From: Pseudogemmobacter sp044142105
GTDB taxonomy: Bacteria; Pseudomonadota; Alphaproteobacteria; Rhodobacterales; Rhodobacteraceae
NCBI RefSeq assembly: GCF_044142105.1
Contig: NZ_JBGTYM010000001.1
Coordinates: 186,001 to 250,000, forward strand
Direction: 5' to 3'
DNA length: 64,000 nucleotides
Positions 15,589 to 24,409 of this stretch are shown one piece after another (position 1 is the first letter of the stretch; every line of letters begins with the position of its first letter). The translations under genes and the position numbers were made by a program. The notes below the pieces were generated by a model. The model had not been told where the DNA came from. It ran no database searches and was given only the letters and a program-made list of their open reading frames with translations.

Positions 15589-16386
15589 ATGAAGGACACT
15601 TTGAACATCGCCCCGCCGGTCGTCGAGGCCAAGGGGCTCAACCTGGTGTTCCAGACCGCCGACGGGCCGGTGCAGGCCTTGAAGGATGTCAATCTTTCCA
15701 TCGGCAAGGGCGATTTCGTTTCGTTTATCGGGCCTTCCGGCTGCGGCAAGACCACCTTCCTGCGCTGCATCGCGGCGCTGGAACACCCGACCGGCGGCAC
15801 GCTGACGGTGAACGGGATGACGCCCGACGAAGCGCGCCGCAAGCGCGCCTATGGCTATGTCTTTCAGGCGGCGGGGCTTTATCCCTGGCGGACGATCGCG
15901 GGGAATATCCGGCTGCCCCTGGAGATCATGGGCTTTTCCAAGGACGAACAGGCGCAGCGCGTGGAACGGGTGCTGGACCTGGTGGAACTGTCGGGCTTCG
16001 GCAAGAAATTTCCCTGGCAGCTTTCCGGCGGCATGCAGCAAAGGGCGAGCATCGCCCGCGCCCTGGCTTTCGATGCGGATATCCTGTTGATGGACGAACC
16101 CTTTGGCGCGCTGGACGAGATCGTGCGCGACCGGCTGAATGAGGAAGTGCTGAAGCTATGGGCGCGGACGGGCAAGACCATTGGTTTCGTGACCCATTCG
16201 ATCCCCGAGGCGGTCTATCTGTCGACCAAGATCGTGGTGATGTCGCCGCGTCCGGGGCGGATCACCGATGTGATCGACAGCCCCTTGCCGCGCGAGCGGC
16301 CGCTGGACATTCGCGACAGCCGCGACTTCATAGAGATCGCCCATCGCGTGCGCGAGGGGCTGCGGGCGGGGCATTCCGATGAATGA
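15589..16386 (+). CDS. ABC transporter ATP-binding protein (NitT/TauT/THI5 class)
   Basis: A 265-residue ABC ATPase: Walker A GPSGCGKT, Q-loop FQAAGLYPW, signature LSGGMQQR, Walker B ILLMDEPFGALDE and a switch His in TLGFV-like TIGFVTHSIPEA. The class is that of nitrate/taurine/thiamine-precursor importers. It is the first gene of a five-gene operon (ATPase, small membrane protein, two permeases, binding protein). Location in the pyrimidine catabolic island suggests import of pyrimidines, dihydropyrimidines or ureido compounds. The start ATG 15589 is preferred over the long upstream open frame. Confidence 0.93.
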   Translation: MKDTLNIAPPVVEAKGLNLVFQTADGPVQALKDVNLSIGKGDFVSFIGPSGCGKTTFLRCIAALEHPTGGTLTVNGMTPDEARRKRAYGYVFQAAGLYPWRTIAGNIRLPLEIMGFSKDEQAQRVERVLDLVELSGFGKKFPWQLSGGMQQRASIARALAFDADILLMDEPFGALDEIVRDRLNEEVLKLWARTGKTIGFVTHSIPEAVYLSTKIVVMSPRPGRITDVIDSPLPRERPLDIRDSRDFIEIAHRVREGLRAGHSDE

Positions 16387-16691
16387 GGTCTGTCTTGTCA
16401 GTGGAAAGTTTTCGGGGGCGCGGCATGGATGAGCTTCCCCCCTGGCTGGGCAGGGCCTGGCGCATCCGCGCCACGCTTCTGACCGCGCTTCTGGCCGTGA
16501 TCGCCATCGCCTTTCATGCCAGGCTGGTCACCACCGGGGGCGGGCCGCTGGTGCCGCTGGTGCCCCTGTTCTTTCTGCTCGTTGCGGGGCTTGGCATCTG
16601 GGCCGACTGGATCTGGCTCAAGCGCAATCACCACCGGGTCAACGAATGGGGCCTGAGCAAGGGCAAGGACTACAGGAAGAAGCCGAAATGA
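16383..16691 (+). CDS. Small two-helix membrane protein in ABC importer operon
   Basis: A 102-residue protein (88 residues if the ATG at 16425, with GGGGG upstream, is the start). Two predicted membrane helices (about residues 31-48 and 54-76) are followed by a basic cytoplasmic tail, KRNHHRVNEWGLSKGKDYRKKPK. It overlaps the ATPase stop by ATGA and its own stop overlaps the permease start by ATGA, so it is fully embedded in the operon and very likely translated. I recognise no family; it may be an accessory subunit of the transporter. Confidence 0.8.
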   Translation: MRSVLSVESFRGRGMDELPPWLGRAWRIRATLLTALLAVIAIAFHARLVTTGGGPLVPLVPLFFLLVAGLGIWADWIWLKRNHHRVNEWGLSKGKDYRKKPK

Positions 16692-17554
16692 AGCGCGCCC
16701 TGCCGGTTCTGGCGGTTCTGCTGGGGATCCTCGTCCTGTGGTATCTGGCCACGGTCTGGATGAATTCGGCCTGGGTCTATGATCAGGCCGCGCGCGAGGG
16801 GCGCACGGTGACGCTGGCCGAACTGATCCCGGCCACCATGGCGCAGGACCGCCCGCTTCTGCCCCCGCCGCATCAGGTGGCGGCGAAGCTGTGGGAGGGG
16901 CTGACGGCGCAGGCGGTGACCTCGAAGCGCAGTCTGGTCTATCACGGCTTCATCACCTTCCGCGGCACGATGTTCGGATTTGCGCTGGGGATCGTGCTGG
17001 GGGTCGGGCTGGCCCTGGCCATCGTGCGCTTCCGTGTCATGGACCTTTCGGTCATGCCCTGGGCGATCATCAGCCAGACCGTGCCCATCGTCGCCATCGC
17101 GCCGATGATCCTGGCGGTGTCGAACAAGGTCGGCATCGACGGGCGCGAGGTCCCGAAGGCGATCATCGCAGCCTATCTTTCTTTCTTCCCAGTGCTGGTG
17201 AGCATGGTGAAGGGGCTGCGCGCGCCCGACCAGATGCAGCTTGACCTGCTGAAGACCTGGGGCGCGAGCGAGATGCAGACCTTCCGCAAGCTGCGCCTGC
17301 CGGCCTCGATGCCCTATTTCTTCGCTTCGCTGAAAGTGGCTGTGGCGGCGGCGCTGGTCGGCACGATCGTCGGCGAATTGCCGACCGGCGCGGTCGAGGG
17401 GCTGGGGGCGCGGATGCTGATCGGCAGCCAGTATGGCGAGCCGCTGATCACCTGGGCCGCGCTCTTTGCCAGCGCCATGCTGGCCGGGCTGCTGATCGTC
17501 GCGGTGGCCTGGCTTGAGCGTCTTGCCAATGCAAAGATGGGGGTGAGGGCATGA
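16688..17554 (+). CDS. ABC transporter permease (first)
   Basis: A 288-residue BPD-type permease with an N-terminal membrane anchor, a periplasmic segment (residues about 30-85, with LLPPPHQVAAKLWEGL) and a core of about six helices. The EAA-like loop (LLKTWGASEMQTFRKLRLPA) contacts the ATPase. It overlaps both neighbours by ATGA. With the next gene it forms a heterodimeric channel of a NitT/TauT-type importer. Confidence 0.92.
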   Translation: MKRALPVLAVLLGILVLWYLATVWMNSAWVYDQAAREGRTVTLAELIPATMAQDRPLLPPPHQVAAKLWEGLTAQAVTSKRSLVYHGFITFRGTMFGFALGIVLGVGLALAIVRFRVMDLSVMPWAIISQTVPIVAIAPMILAVSNKVGIDGREVPKAIIAAYLSFFPVLVSMVKGLRAPDQMQLDLLKTWGASEMQTFRKLRLPASMPYFFASLKVAVAAALVGTIVGELPTGAVEGLGARMLIGSQYGEPLITWAALFASAMLAGLLIVAVAWLERLANAKMGVRA

Positions 17555-18405
17555 GCGCGGGCCTGATCCTGGCGCTGGGGCTGGCCTTCTGGCTGGCGGC
17601 CTGGGCGCTGAACGTGGCCATCGCCGGATCGCGCGCCGGGCGCAGCGGGCTGGGCCGGGCCTTCGTGCCGCTGCTTTTCGGCTTCACGCTGCTGGTTCTG
17701 TGGGAGTCTGCCAGCCGCGCCGGTCTGGTCGAGCCGGTCGTGTTGCCCGCGCCCACGGCAATTGCGGCGCGGATCGCGGTCTCGACCGAGATTCTCTGGG
17801 CTGATTTCGTGCAGACCGTGCTGAAGGGGGCGCTGTCGGGCTTTCTGATCGGCACCGGCGCGGCGATGGTGACGGCGGTGATCTGCGACCGGGTGCCCTT
17901 CCTGCGCGCGGGGTTGCTGCCGATCGGCAATTTCGTCGCCGCCCTGCCGATCATCGGCCTCGCGCCGATCCTGGTGATGTGGTTCGGTTTCGGCTGGCAA
18001 TCCAAGGCCGCGGTCGTGGTGGCGATGGTGTTCTTTCCCATGCTGGTCAATGTCGTGGCCGGGCTTGCGGCAAGCGAGCGGATGCAGCGCGACCTGATGG
18101 CGACCTGGGGCGCCAGCTACTGGCAAAGCCTGTGGAAGCTGCGCCTGCCTGCCGCCATGCCCTTCGTCTTCAACGGCCTGAAAATCGCGGCCTCGCTGGC
18201 GCTGATCGGGGCCATCGTTGCCGAGTATTTCGGCAGCCCGGTCGTGGGCATGGGCTTTCGCATCTCGACCGCCGCCGGTGTCTTGAACCTGGAACTGGTC
18301 TGGGCCGAGATTGCGGTGGCGGCCCTGGCCGGTTCGGCCTTTTATGGGCTCATTGCCCTGATCGAGAAGGGGGTGACCTTCTGGCACCCCTCGCAACGGA
18401 ACTGA
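17551..18405 (+). CDS. ABC transporter permease (second)
   Basis: A 284-residue permease, paralogous to the preceding gene. The N-terminal half has two hydrophobic segments; then comes the transport core with the EAA loop DLMATWGASYWQSLWKLRLP. The FGWQSKAAVVVAMVFFPMLVN segment is typical of THI5-class permeases. It overlaps the first permease by ATGA. Together with the ATPase and the periplasmic binding protein it completes the importer. Confidence 0.92.
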   Translation: MSAGLILALGLAFWLAAWALNVAIAGSRAGRSGLGRAFVPLLFGFTLLVLWESASRAGLVEPVVLPAPTAIAARIAVSTEILWADFVQTVLKGALSGFLIGTGAAMVTAVICDRVPFLRAGLLPIGNFVAALPIIGLAPILVMWFGFGWQSKAAVVVAMVFFPMLVNVVAGLAASERMQRDLMATWGASYWQSLWKLRLPAAMPFVFNGLKIAASLALIGAIVAEYFGSPVVGMGFRISTAAGVLNLELVWAEIAVAALAGSAFYGLIALIEKGVTFWHPSQRN

Positions 18406-18456
18406 AACCCTGATCCGGGCGCTGGAACGCCCGGGCGGCAACATGGAGGTGAGATG

Positions 18457-19446
18457 ATGAAGAAACTGCTGACCGCCGGCCTTCTGGCCCTGATGGCGGG
18501 CGCGGCAAACGCCGAGGATGTGACGCTGCAACTGAAATGGGTCACGCAGGCCCAGTTCGCGGGCTATTATGTCGCCAAGGACAAGGGCTTTTACGAGGAA
18601 GAGGGGCTGAACGTCACCATCAAGCCGGGCGGCCCCGACATCGCACCGGAACAGGTGATCGCTTCGGGCCAGGCCGATGTCATCACCACCTGGATGCCGG
18701 CAGCCCTTGCCGCGCGCGAACGTGGCGTGCCGCTGGTCAACATCGCCCAGCCCTTCAAGAATGGCGGGCTCGAGATCACCTGCCGCAAGGATATGGGCGT
18801 CGAGACGACCGACGATTTCAAGGACAAGACCCTGGGTGTCTGGTTCTATGGGAACGAATACCCGTTCTATGCCTGGATGGCGAAGCTGGGTCTGGCGACC
18901 GATGGTTCGGCCGGTGGCGTGACCGTGCTGAAACAGGCTTTCGACGTCTCGGCCCTGTTGCAGAAGCAGGCGGCCTGCATCTCGGTGATGACCTATAACG
19001 AATATGGTCAGGTCATGGATGCGGGGATCAAGCCGGAAGAGCTGACCACCTTCTCCTATCGCGACCAGGGCGTCGTGGTGCTGGAAGACGGGCTCTATGT
19101 CATGGAAGACAAGCTGAAGGACCCGGCCTTCGCCGAGACCATGGTCAAGTTCGTCCGCGCCTCGATGAAGGGCTGGAAATATGCCGAGGCCAACCCGGAT
19201 GAGGCGGCCCAGATCGTGATCGACAATGACGAATCGGGCGCTCAGACGCTGGATCATCAGAAATACATGATGAGCGAAGTCGCCAAGCTGACCGCGGGCG
19301 GCACCGGCGCGCTGGACCCGGCCGATTACGACGCGACGGTCGCCTCGCTTCTGGCCGCCGTCTCGCCCGAGAACCCGGCCATCACCAAGACGCCCGAGGG
19401 CATGGCCTGGACCCATGACATCAGCGACAAGGCCCTGGCGCCCTGA
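18457..19446 (+). CDS. ABC transporter substrate-binding protein (NMT1/THI5-like)
   Basis: A 329-residue periplasmic protein with a signal peptide (MKKLLTAGLLALMAGAANA). The mature part opens with VTLQLKWVTQAQFAGYYVAK, the signature of NMT1/THI5-like proteins that bind pyrimidine-type precursors or riboflavin. Ligand class and location beside the pyrimidine catabolic genes agree, so a uracil/thymine-type ligand is my inference. ATG 18457 is preferred (GGAGGT 6 nt upstream) to the ATG one codon earlier. A rho-independent terminator follows, closing the operon. Confidence 0.93.
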   Translation: MKKLLTAGLLALMAGAANAEDVTLQLKWVTQAQFAGYYVAKDKGFYEEEGLNVTIKPGGPDIAPEQVIASGQADVITTWMPAALAARERGVPLVNIAQPFKNGGLEITCRKDMGVETTDDFKDKTLGVWFYGNEYPFYAWMAKLGLATDGSAGGVTVLKQAFDVSALLQKQAACISVMTYNEYGQVMDAGIKPEELTTFSYRDQGVVVLEDGLYVMEDKLKDPAFAETMVKFVRASMKGWKYAEANPDEAAQIVIDNDESGAQTLDHQKYMMSEVAKLTAGGTGALDPADYDATVASLLAAVSPENPAITKTPEGMAWTHDISDKALAP

Positions 19447-19466
19447 TCGACCGGAGATACCGCGGG

Positions 19467-19499
19467 AAAGGGGGCCTTCATGGCCCCCTTTTCATTTTG
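19467..19499 (+). terminator. Rho-independent terminator of the ABC importer operon
   Basis: A 10-bp stem AAAGGGGGCC / GGCCCCCTTT (19467-19476 with 19482-19491), 5-nt loop, then a T-rich run TTCATTTTG. It ends the importer operon 21 nt after the binding-protein stop. Confidence 0.88.
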
Positions 19500-19548
19500 T
19501 TGTAAATCTTTTCTGCCGTTGTAAAGCATCGTGTCGGGGAGGATCGCC

Positions 19549-20835
19549 ATGGCGCTTTCGGCACTGGTCGGCACAAGGCTGCGCGAGCGGCGTCTGGCGG
19601 CGGGAATGAAGCAGGCCGATCTCGCGGCGGCGGCGGGGGTCTCGGCGAGCTATCTCAACCTTATCGAACACAACCGGCGCAATGTCACGCCGCCTGTGCT
19701 GGCGCGGCTTGCGGCGGCGCTGGGGCTCGAGCCCGCAGCCTTGGGCGAGGCGACCGCGGGGGCCCTGGCTGAAGATCTGCGGGCGGCGGCGGCGGCCCTG
19801 CCCGCGGCGGGGGCGGAGCTTGACCGGATCGACGAGCTGATCGCGCGCTACCCCGGATGGGCGGCGCTGGCGGGCGGGCTGCAGGGCCGGGTGGCAGCGC
19901 TGGAACGCGCCTTCGCAGCGCTGAACGACCGGATGAGCCACGACCCGCACCTTTCGGCGGCTCTGCATGAACTCTTGTCGGCCTTGTCCGGGGTAAGGGC
20001 GACCGCAGCGATCCTGGCCGAGACGGAAGACCTTGATCCTGACTGGCGCGCGCGCTTTCACCGCAACCTCTATGCGGATAGCGAAAGGCTGGCCGAGGGG
20101 GCCGAGGCGCTGGTGGCCTATCTCGACCGGACCGAGACCGAACCGGAAGAGGGGCTCGCGACGCCTCAGGACGAGGCCGAGGGCTGGCTGGCGGCGCGGG
20201 GCTGGCATCTGGCCGAGGCCGATCTGCCCGATGGCATGGCGGGCCTGCGCGACGAGATCGCGGGTCTGGCCTCGAGTGCGGCGCGTGCGCTTGCCGGGGC
20301 AAGGCTCGCACAGGCGCGTGAGGACGCCGCGCTTTTGCCACGCGCAGGTTTTGCCCAGGCGCTGGCCGAGCTTGGCCCCGATCCGGCCCGGATCGCGGCG
20401 CGGTTTGGCAGCGGGGTTCTGGCGGCGATGCGGCGCATCGCCCTCTGGCCCGGCGCGGCGGCGGGTCTGGTGGCCTGCGACGCTTCGGGCACGCTGATCT
20501 TCCGCAAGCCCGCCGAGGGCTTTGCCCTGCCGCGCTTTGGGGCGGCCTGTCCGCTCTGGCCGCTTTACGCGGCCCTTGCCCGGCCCGGCCTGCCGGTGGA
20601 AGCGCGGCTGGAAACCGCGGGCCCGGCGGGCGGCACCTTCCGGGCGCTGGCCTTTTGCGAGGCGCGCCAGCCCTTTGGCTTTGCCGGTCCCGATCTGCGC
20701 GAGGCGGCGATGCTGATCCTGCCCGATGCCGCGCCGGGCCGACCCGTCCTGGCGGTCGGCTCAACCTGCCGGATCTGCGCGCAGGCCGCGTGCCCCGCGC
20801 GGCGCGAACCCTCGATCCTGCGCGAGGCACAGTAG
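19549..20835 (+). CDS. XRE-family regulator with short-chain fatty acyl regulator domain (ScfR/PrpC-type)
   Basis: A 428-residue regulator: N-terminal HTH_3 (residues about 9-62, MKQADLAAAAGVSASYLNLI), a central helical region and a C-terminal DUF2083/ScfR domain ending in CRICAQAACPARREPSI, whose Cys pairs may bind a metal. Relatives control acyl-CoA/propionate or glyoxylate genes through acyl-CoA ligands. Here it lies alone between the importer terminator and the two-component genes. GGGGAGG lies upstream of ATG 19549. Confidence 0.88.
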   Translation: MALSALVGTRLRERRLAAGMKQADLAAAAGVSASYLNLIEHNRRNVTPPVLARLAAALGLEPAALGEATAGALAEDLRAAAAALPAAGAELDRIDELIARYPGWAALAGGLQGRVAALERAFAALNDRMSHDPHLSAALHELLSALSGVRATAAILAETEDLDPDWRARFHRNLYADSERLAEGAEALVAYLDRTETEPEEGLATPQDEAEGWLAARGWHLAEADLPDGMAGLRDEIAGLASSAARALAGARLAQAREDAALLPRAGFAQALAELGPDPARIAARFGSGVLAAMRRIALWPGAAAGLVACDASGTLIFRKPAEGFALPRFGAACPLWPLYAALARPGLPVEARLETAGPAGGTFRALAFCEARQPFGFAGPDLREAAMLILPDAAPGRPVLAVGSTCRICAQAACPARREPSILREAQ

Positions 20836-20938
20836 AACGCGACCAAAGCCGCAGGTCCCAAGCGCGCAGGAATTTTGACAGGCGGGTGGAGTTTGTGGAA
20901 CAGTGACGACACGGAGCCATGGGAGGGGCAGGACAGGC

Positions 20939-21331
20939 ATGGCGCCACATGTCCTACTGGTCGAGGACGAGCCGCATATCGCCGAGGCGATCGGTTTCAT
21001 ACTGACGCGCGACGGCTGGGACGTCATCCATCTGGCCGAGGGGGCCGAGGCCCTTGCCGCAGTGCGTCGGCTTGCACCGGCGCTGGTGATCCTTGACCAG
21101 CAGCTTCCCGGCCTGTCGGGCCTTGACCTGCTGGCCGCGCTGCGCGCTGATCCCGCAACGGCCGACCTTCCGGTGCTGATGCTGACGGCGCGCGGCCATC
21201 CGCGCGATCGCGAGGCGGCGGTACGGGCGGGGGCCAGCCATTTCATGGCCAAGCCCTTCTCGAATGCCGAGATGCGGGCGGCCGTGCGGGCGCTGACCGC
21301 CCCCGCTGCCACCACACCCGGAGCGGCATGA
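20939..21331 (+). CDS. Single-domain response regulator (CheY-like)
   Basis: A 130-residue receiver domain without an output domain: acidic pair E9-D10, phospho-acceptor Asp53 in VILDQQLPG, Thr in MLTARG and Lys in FMAKPF. Its stop overlaps the next start (ATGA) and the operon ends with the symporter-kinase gene, so the kinase is the likely partner. Lacking a DNA-binding domain, it must act through protein contact or be a phosphate sink. Confidence 0.9.
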   Translation: MAPHVLLVEDEPHIAEAIGFILTRDGWDVIHLAEGAEALAAVRRLAPALVILDQQLPGLSGLDLLAALRADPATADLPVLMLTARGHPRDREAAVRAGASHFMAKPFSNAEMRAAVRALTAPAATTPGAA

Positions 21332-21609
21332 AGCGCCCCGCCCGTCCGCTGTTCCTGGCCCCACGCCCCTATCGCCGCCGCCGCCTGCGCGATGCGGCGC
21401 GGCTGCTGCCGGTCTTTGGTGCCTTTCTGTTCATCGTGCCCGTCCTGTGGTCGCCGCCGGGCGAGGGCGCGCGCAGCCTGTCGGGGGATGTCGTCTATTT
21501 CTTCGTCAACTGGGTCTTGCTGATCGCAACGGCGGCGGCGTTTGCCCGGGGTCTGTCGCGGCAGGACACGGCTGGGCGCGATGACGAGCCGGACGAGGCG
21601 GAAGACTGA
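21328..21609 (+). CDS. Small two-helix membrane protein upstream of symporter-kinase
   Basis: A 93-residue protein with a basic N-terminus (PRPYRRRRLRDAARL), two predicted membrane helices (about 27-43 and 55-73) and an acidic C-terminus (DDEPDEAED). It resembles the small proteins encoded just before SLC5-type symporters (DUF4212/DUF485-like architecture), where they are accessory subunits, although no motif proves it. It is coupled to the receiver-domain gene by ATGA and lies 3 nt before the kinase gene. Confidence 0.78.
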   Translation: MKRPARPLFLAPRPYRRRRLRDAARLLPVFGAFLFIVPVLWSPPGEGARSLSGDVVYFFVNWVLLIATAAAFARGLSRQDTAGRDDEPDEAED

Positions 21610-21612
21610 GCC

Positions 21613-24300
21613 ATGCCGTTCAACCTGCTGGTTCTTGCCTGCCTGGCCTATGTGATCTTTCTCTTCGGCGTGGCATTCTGGGTCGAGGGGCGGGCGCGGC
21701 TGGGGCGGCTGCGCTGGCTGCGTTCGCCCATGGTCTATACGCTGTCCCTGTCGATCTACTGCACCGCCTGGACCTTCTATGGCGCCGTCGGCTATGCGGC
21801 GCGCTCGGGGCTGGAATTCGTCACCATCTATCTCGGCCCGACGCTGGTCTTCATCGGCTGGTGGTGGGTCTTGCGCAAGCTGGTGCGGATCGGGCGGCAG
21901 CATCGCGTCACCTCGATTGCAGATCTGATCTCCAGCCGCTTCGGCAAATCGAACCTGCTGGGGGTGATCGTGACCGTGATGGCCGTGATCGCGGCCACGC
22001 CCTATATCGCCTTGCAGCTGCAATCGGTCGTTCTCTCGTTTCAGGCTTTCGCCGTCTCGGGTCCGACGCAGACTCCGCCGCCCGCAACAGAGTTGACGGC
22101 GATCTGGCTGACGGGCGGGCTGGCGCTGTTCACCATCCTGTTCGGCACCCGCAATCTGGATGCCAAAGAGCAGCATCATGGCATCGTCACCGCTATCGCC
22201 GTCGAAGCGGTGGTGAAGCTGGTGGCGCTGCTGGCGGTCGGGGCTTTCGTCGTCTGGGGGCTGGGCGGCGGGCTTTCGGGCATTGTCGCGCGGATCGACG
22301 CCTCGCCCATCGCGCAATGGGACATGCAGCCGGGCCGCTGGGCGGGGCTGATCTTCCTTGCCGGCGCGGCTGTCCTGTGCCTGCCGCGGATGTTTCAGGT
22401 CATGGTGGTCGAGAACAGCGATGACGGCCAGCTTGCCCGGGCAAGCTGGGCCTTTCCGGCCTATCTGATGCTGATGAGCCTTTTCATCGTGCCGATCGCG
22501 GTGGTGGGGCTGGAACGGATGCCCGCCGGGTCGAATCCCGACATGTTTGTCCTGACGCTGCCTTTGGCCGAGGGGCAGGGTGCGCTGGCCATGCTGGCTT
22601 TTCTGGGCGGCTTCTCAAGCGCCACTTCGATGGTGATCGTCGAGGCGATCGCACTGGCGACCATGGTGTCGAACCACATTGTCATGCCGCTGTGGCTGCG
22701 GCTGCGCCGGGCCGAGGGGCTGGGGCAGGATCTTCGGGGGCTGGTCTTGAATGCCCGGCGGGTCTCGATCGGTCTCGTCCTGGCCATGGGCTATGGCTAC
22801 TACCACCTTTCGGGTGGCTCGACGGCGCTGGCGGCCATCGGGCTGATCGCCTTTGCCGGCGTGGCGCAATTCCTGCCCGCCATGCTGGGCGGCATCTTCT
22901 GGCGCGGCGCGACGCGGGCCGGGGCGGCGGCGGGTCTGGTTCTAGGCTTCGTGACCTGGGCCTATGCGCTGTTCCTGCCCTCTTTCGGGCCGGATGCCGT
23001 CTTCTCGGCCCGGCTTCTGGCCGAGGGGCCCTGGGGCATCGCCTGGCTGCGCCCTGAGGCGCTGTTCGGCACCGATCACATGGACACGCTGATCCATGCG
23101 CTGTTCTGGTCGCTTCTGCTGAATGCCTCGGCCTTCTTCCTGATTTCCGTCCTGACCTTTCCCGGCCCGGTCGAGCGGCTGCAAGGCGCGGCTTTCGTCA
23201 ATATCTTCGACGGGCCGGTCGGGCCGGAACGCTGGGGCGGCGGGGCGGCCGAACCCGAGGATCTTCTGGCCATGGCGCAGCGTATCCTGGGCGACGAGGC
23301 GGCGCAGTCGCTGTTTGAAGAGGCGGCGCGGCGGCAGGGCAAGAAAAGTTCGATCCTGCCCGATCCGACGCCTGCCTTTCTGGCGGCGCTTGAGGCGCGG
23401 CTGTCGGGTTCGGTGGGCGCGGCCACCGCCCATGCGATGATCTCGAAGCTTGTCGGGCGCGAGACCGTGACGGTCGAAGATCTGATGAGCGTGGCGCATG
23501 AAACCGCGCAGATCCTGGAATATTCGGCCCAGCTCGAGGCGCAGCGCGAGGAACTGGCCCGCACCGCGACCGCTCTGCGCGAGGCAAATGACCAGCTGAC
23601 CCAATTGTCGGTGCAGAAGGATGCCTTCCTCAGCCAGATCAGCCATGAGCTGCGCACGCCGATGACCTCTATCCGGGCGTTTTCCGAGATCTTGTCCGAG
23701 GGCGACCTGCCGCCCGAGATGGTGGCGCGCAACGGCCGCATCATCCATGACGAGGCCAAGCGGTTGACCCGGCTTCTCGATGATCTTCTTGACCTCTCGG
23801 TGCTGGAAAGCGGCCGGGTGCAGCTTGCCCTGGGGCTGGCGAATCTGCGCGAGATGATCGACCGGGCGATCCAGGCCTCGGAACAGGTGAAGCCGGAAAA
23901 GACCTTTGTCATCTGGCGCGACCTTGCCTCGGAGAACCTGTTCCTCCGCACCGATGCCGACCGGCTGACCCAGGTCTTCATCAACCTGATTTCGAACGCG
24001 CGGAAATATTGCGAGGCCGATGCACCCGAGATCCGCATCACCGTGCGGATGCGGGCAGGGCGGGTGCGCATCGACATCGCCGACAATGGCAAGGGCATCC
24101 CGCGCGCTGCGCAGGCGGTGATCTTCGAGAAATTCGCGCGGCTGCCGGGTGAGATGCGGGCCAAGGGCGCCGGGCTGGGCCTGGCGATCTGCCGCGAACT
24201 GGTGGCCAATCTAGGCGGCACCATCGCCTATCTGCCGGGGCAGGGTGGGGCTGCGTTCCGCATCATGCTTCCGCTACGGCTGGAAATGCACCCGGCCTGA
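21613..24300 (+). CDS. Sodium:solute symporter-sensor histidine kinase fusion (CbrA/CrbS-like)
   Basis: An 895-residue membrane kinase. Residues about 1-530 are a 12-13 helix SLC5-type symporter domain (YCTAWTFYGAVGYAARSG; VEAIALATMVSNH). A linker with a coiled coil at about 640-670 leads to a HisKA domain with phospho-His678 in ISHELRTP, and an HATPase domain with an N-box (INLISNARKYCE) and G-boxes (DNGKGIP; KGAGLGLAI). CbrA/CrbS proteins sense amino acids or acetate-related signals. There is no PAS or C-terminal receiver domain. The receiver-only gene two genes upstream is the obvious partner. Confidence 0.94.
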   Translation: MPFNLLVLACLAYVIFLFGVAFWVEGRARLGRLRWLRSPMVYTLSLSIYCTAWTFYGAVGYAARSGLEFVTIYLGPTLVFIGWWWVLRKLVRIGRQHRVTSIADLISSRFGKSNLLGVIVTVMAVIAATPYIALQLQSVVLSFQAFAVSGPTQTPPPATELTAIWLTGGLALFTILFGTRNLDAKEQHHGIVTAIAVEAVVKLVALLAVGAFVVWGLGGGLSGIVARIDASPIAQWDMQPGRWAGLIFLAGAAVLCLPRMFQVMVVENSDDGQLARASWAFPAYLMLMSLFIVPIAVVGLERMPAGSNPDMFVLTLPLAEGQGALAMLAFLGGFSSATSMVIVEAIALATMVSNHIVMPLWLRLRRAEGLGQDLRGLVLNARRVSIGLVLAMGYGYYHLSGGSTALAAIGLIAFAGVAQFLPAMLGGIFWRGATRAGAAAGLVLGFVTWAYALFLPSFGPDAVFSARLLAEGPWGIAWLRPEALFGTDHMDTLIHALFWSLLLNASAFFLISVLTFPGPVERLQGAAFVNIFDGPVGPERWGGGAAEPEDLLAMAQRILGDEAAQSLFEEAARRQGKKSSILPDPTPAFLAALEARLSGSVGAATAHAMISKLVGRETVTVEDLMSVAHETAQILEYSAQLEAQREELARTATALREANDQLTQLSVQKDAFLSQISHELRTPMTSIRAFSEILSEGDLPPEMVARNGRIIHDEAKRLTRLLDDLLDLSVLESGRVQLALGLANLREMIDRAIQASEQVKPEKTFVIWRDLASENLFLRTDADRLTQVFINLISNARKYCEADAPEIRITVRMRAGRVRIDIADNGKGIPRAAQAVIFEKFARLPGEMRAKGAGLGLAICRELVANLGGTIAYLPGQGGAAFRIMLPLRLEMHPA

Positions 24301-24409
24301 GACGGGCGGGCGACGTGCCCGGATTAACCCTTCTGCAAGGGGGCGATGGCTAGGCTGGGCGCGCAGGCGCATAGTGGTGCCGCGCGATGGGGCAGGACGG
24401 GCCGCGGAT

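Noticed and set aside
17314..19416. A 700-codon minus-strand frame opposite the ABC importer
   Set aside because: Antisense to genes with clear motifs; composition is typical of shadow frames in high-GC DNA.
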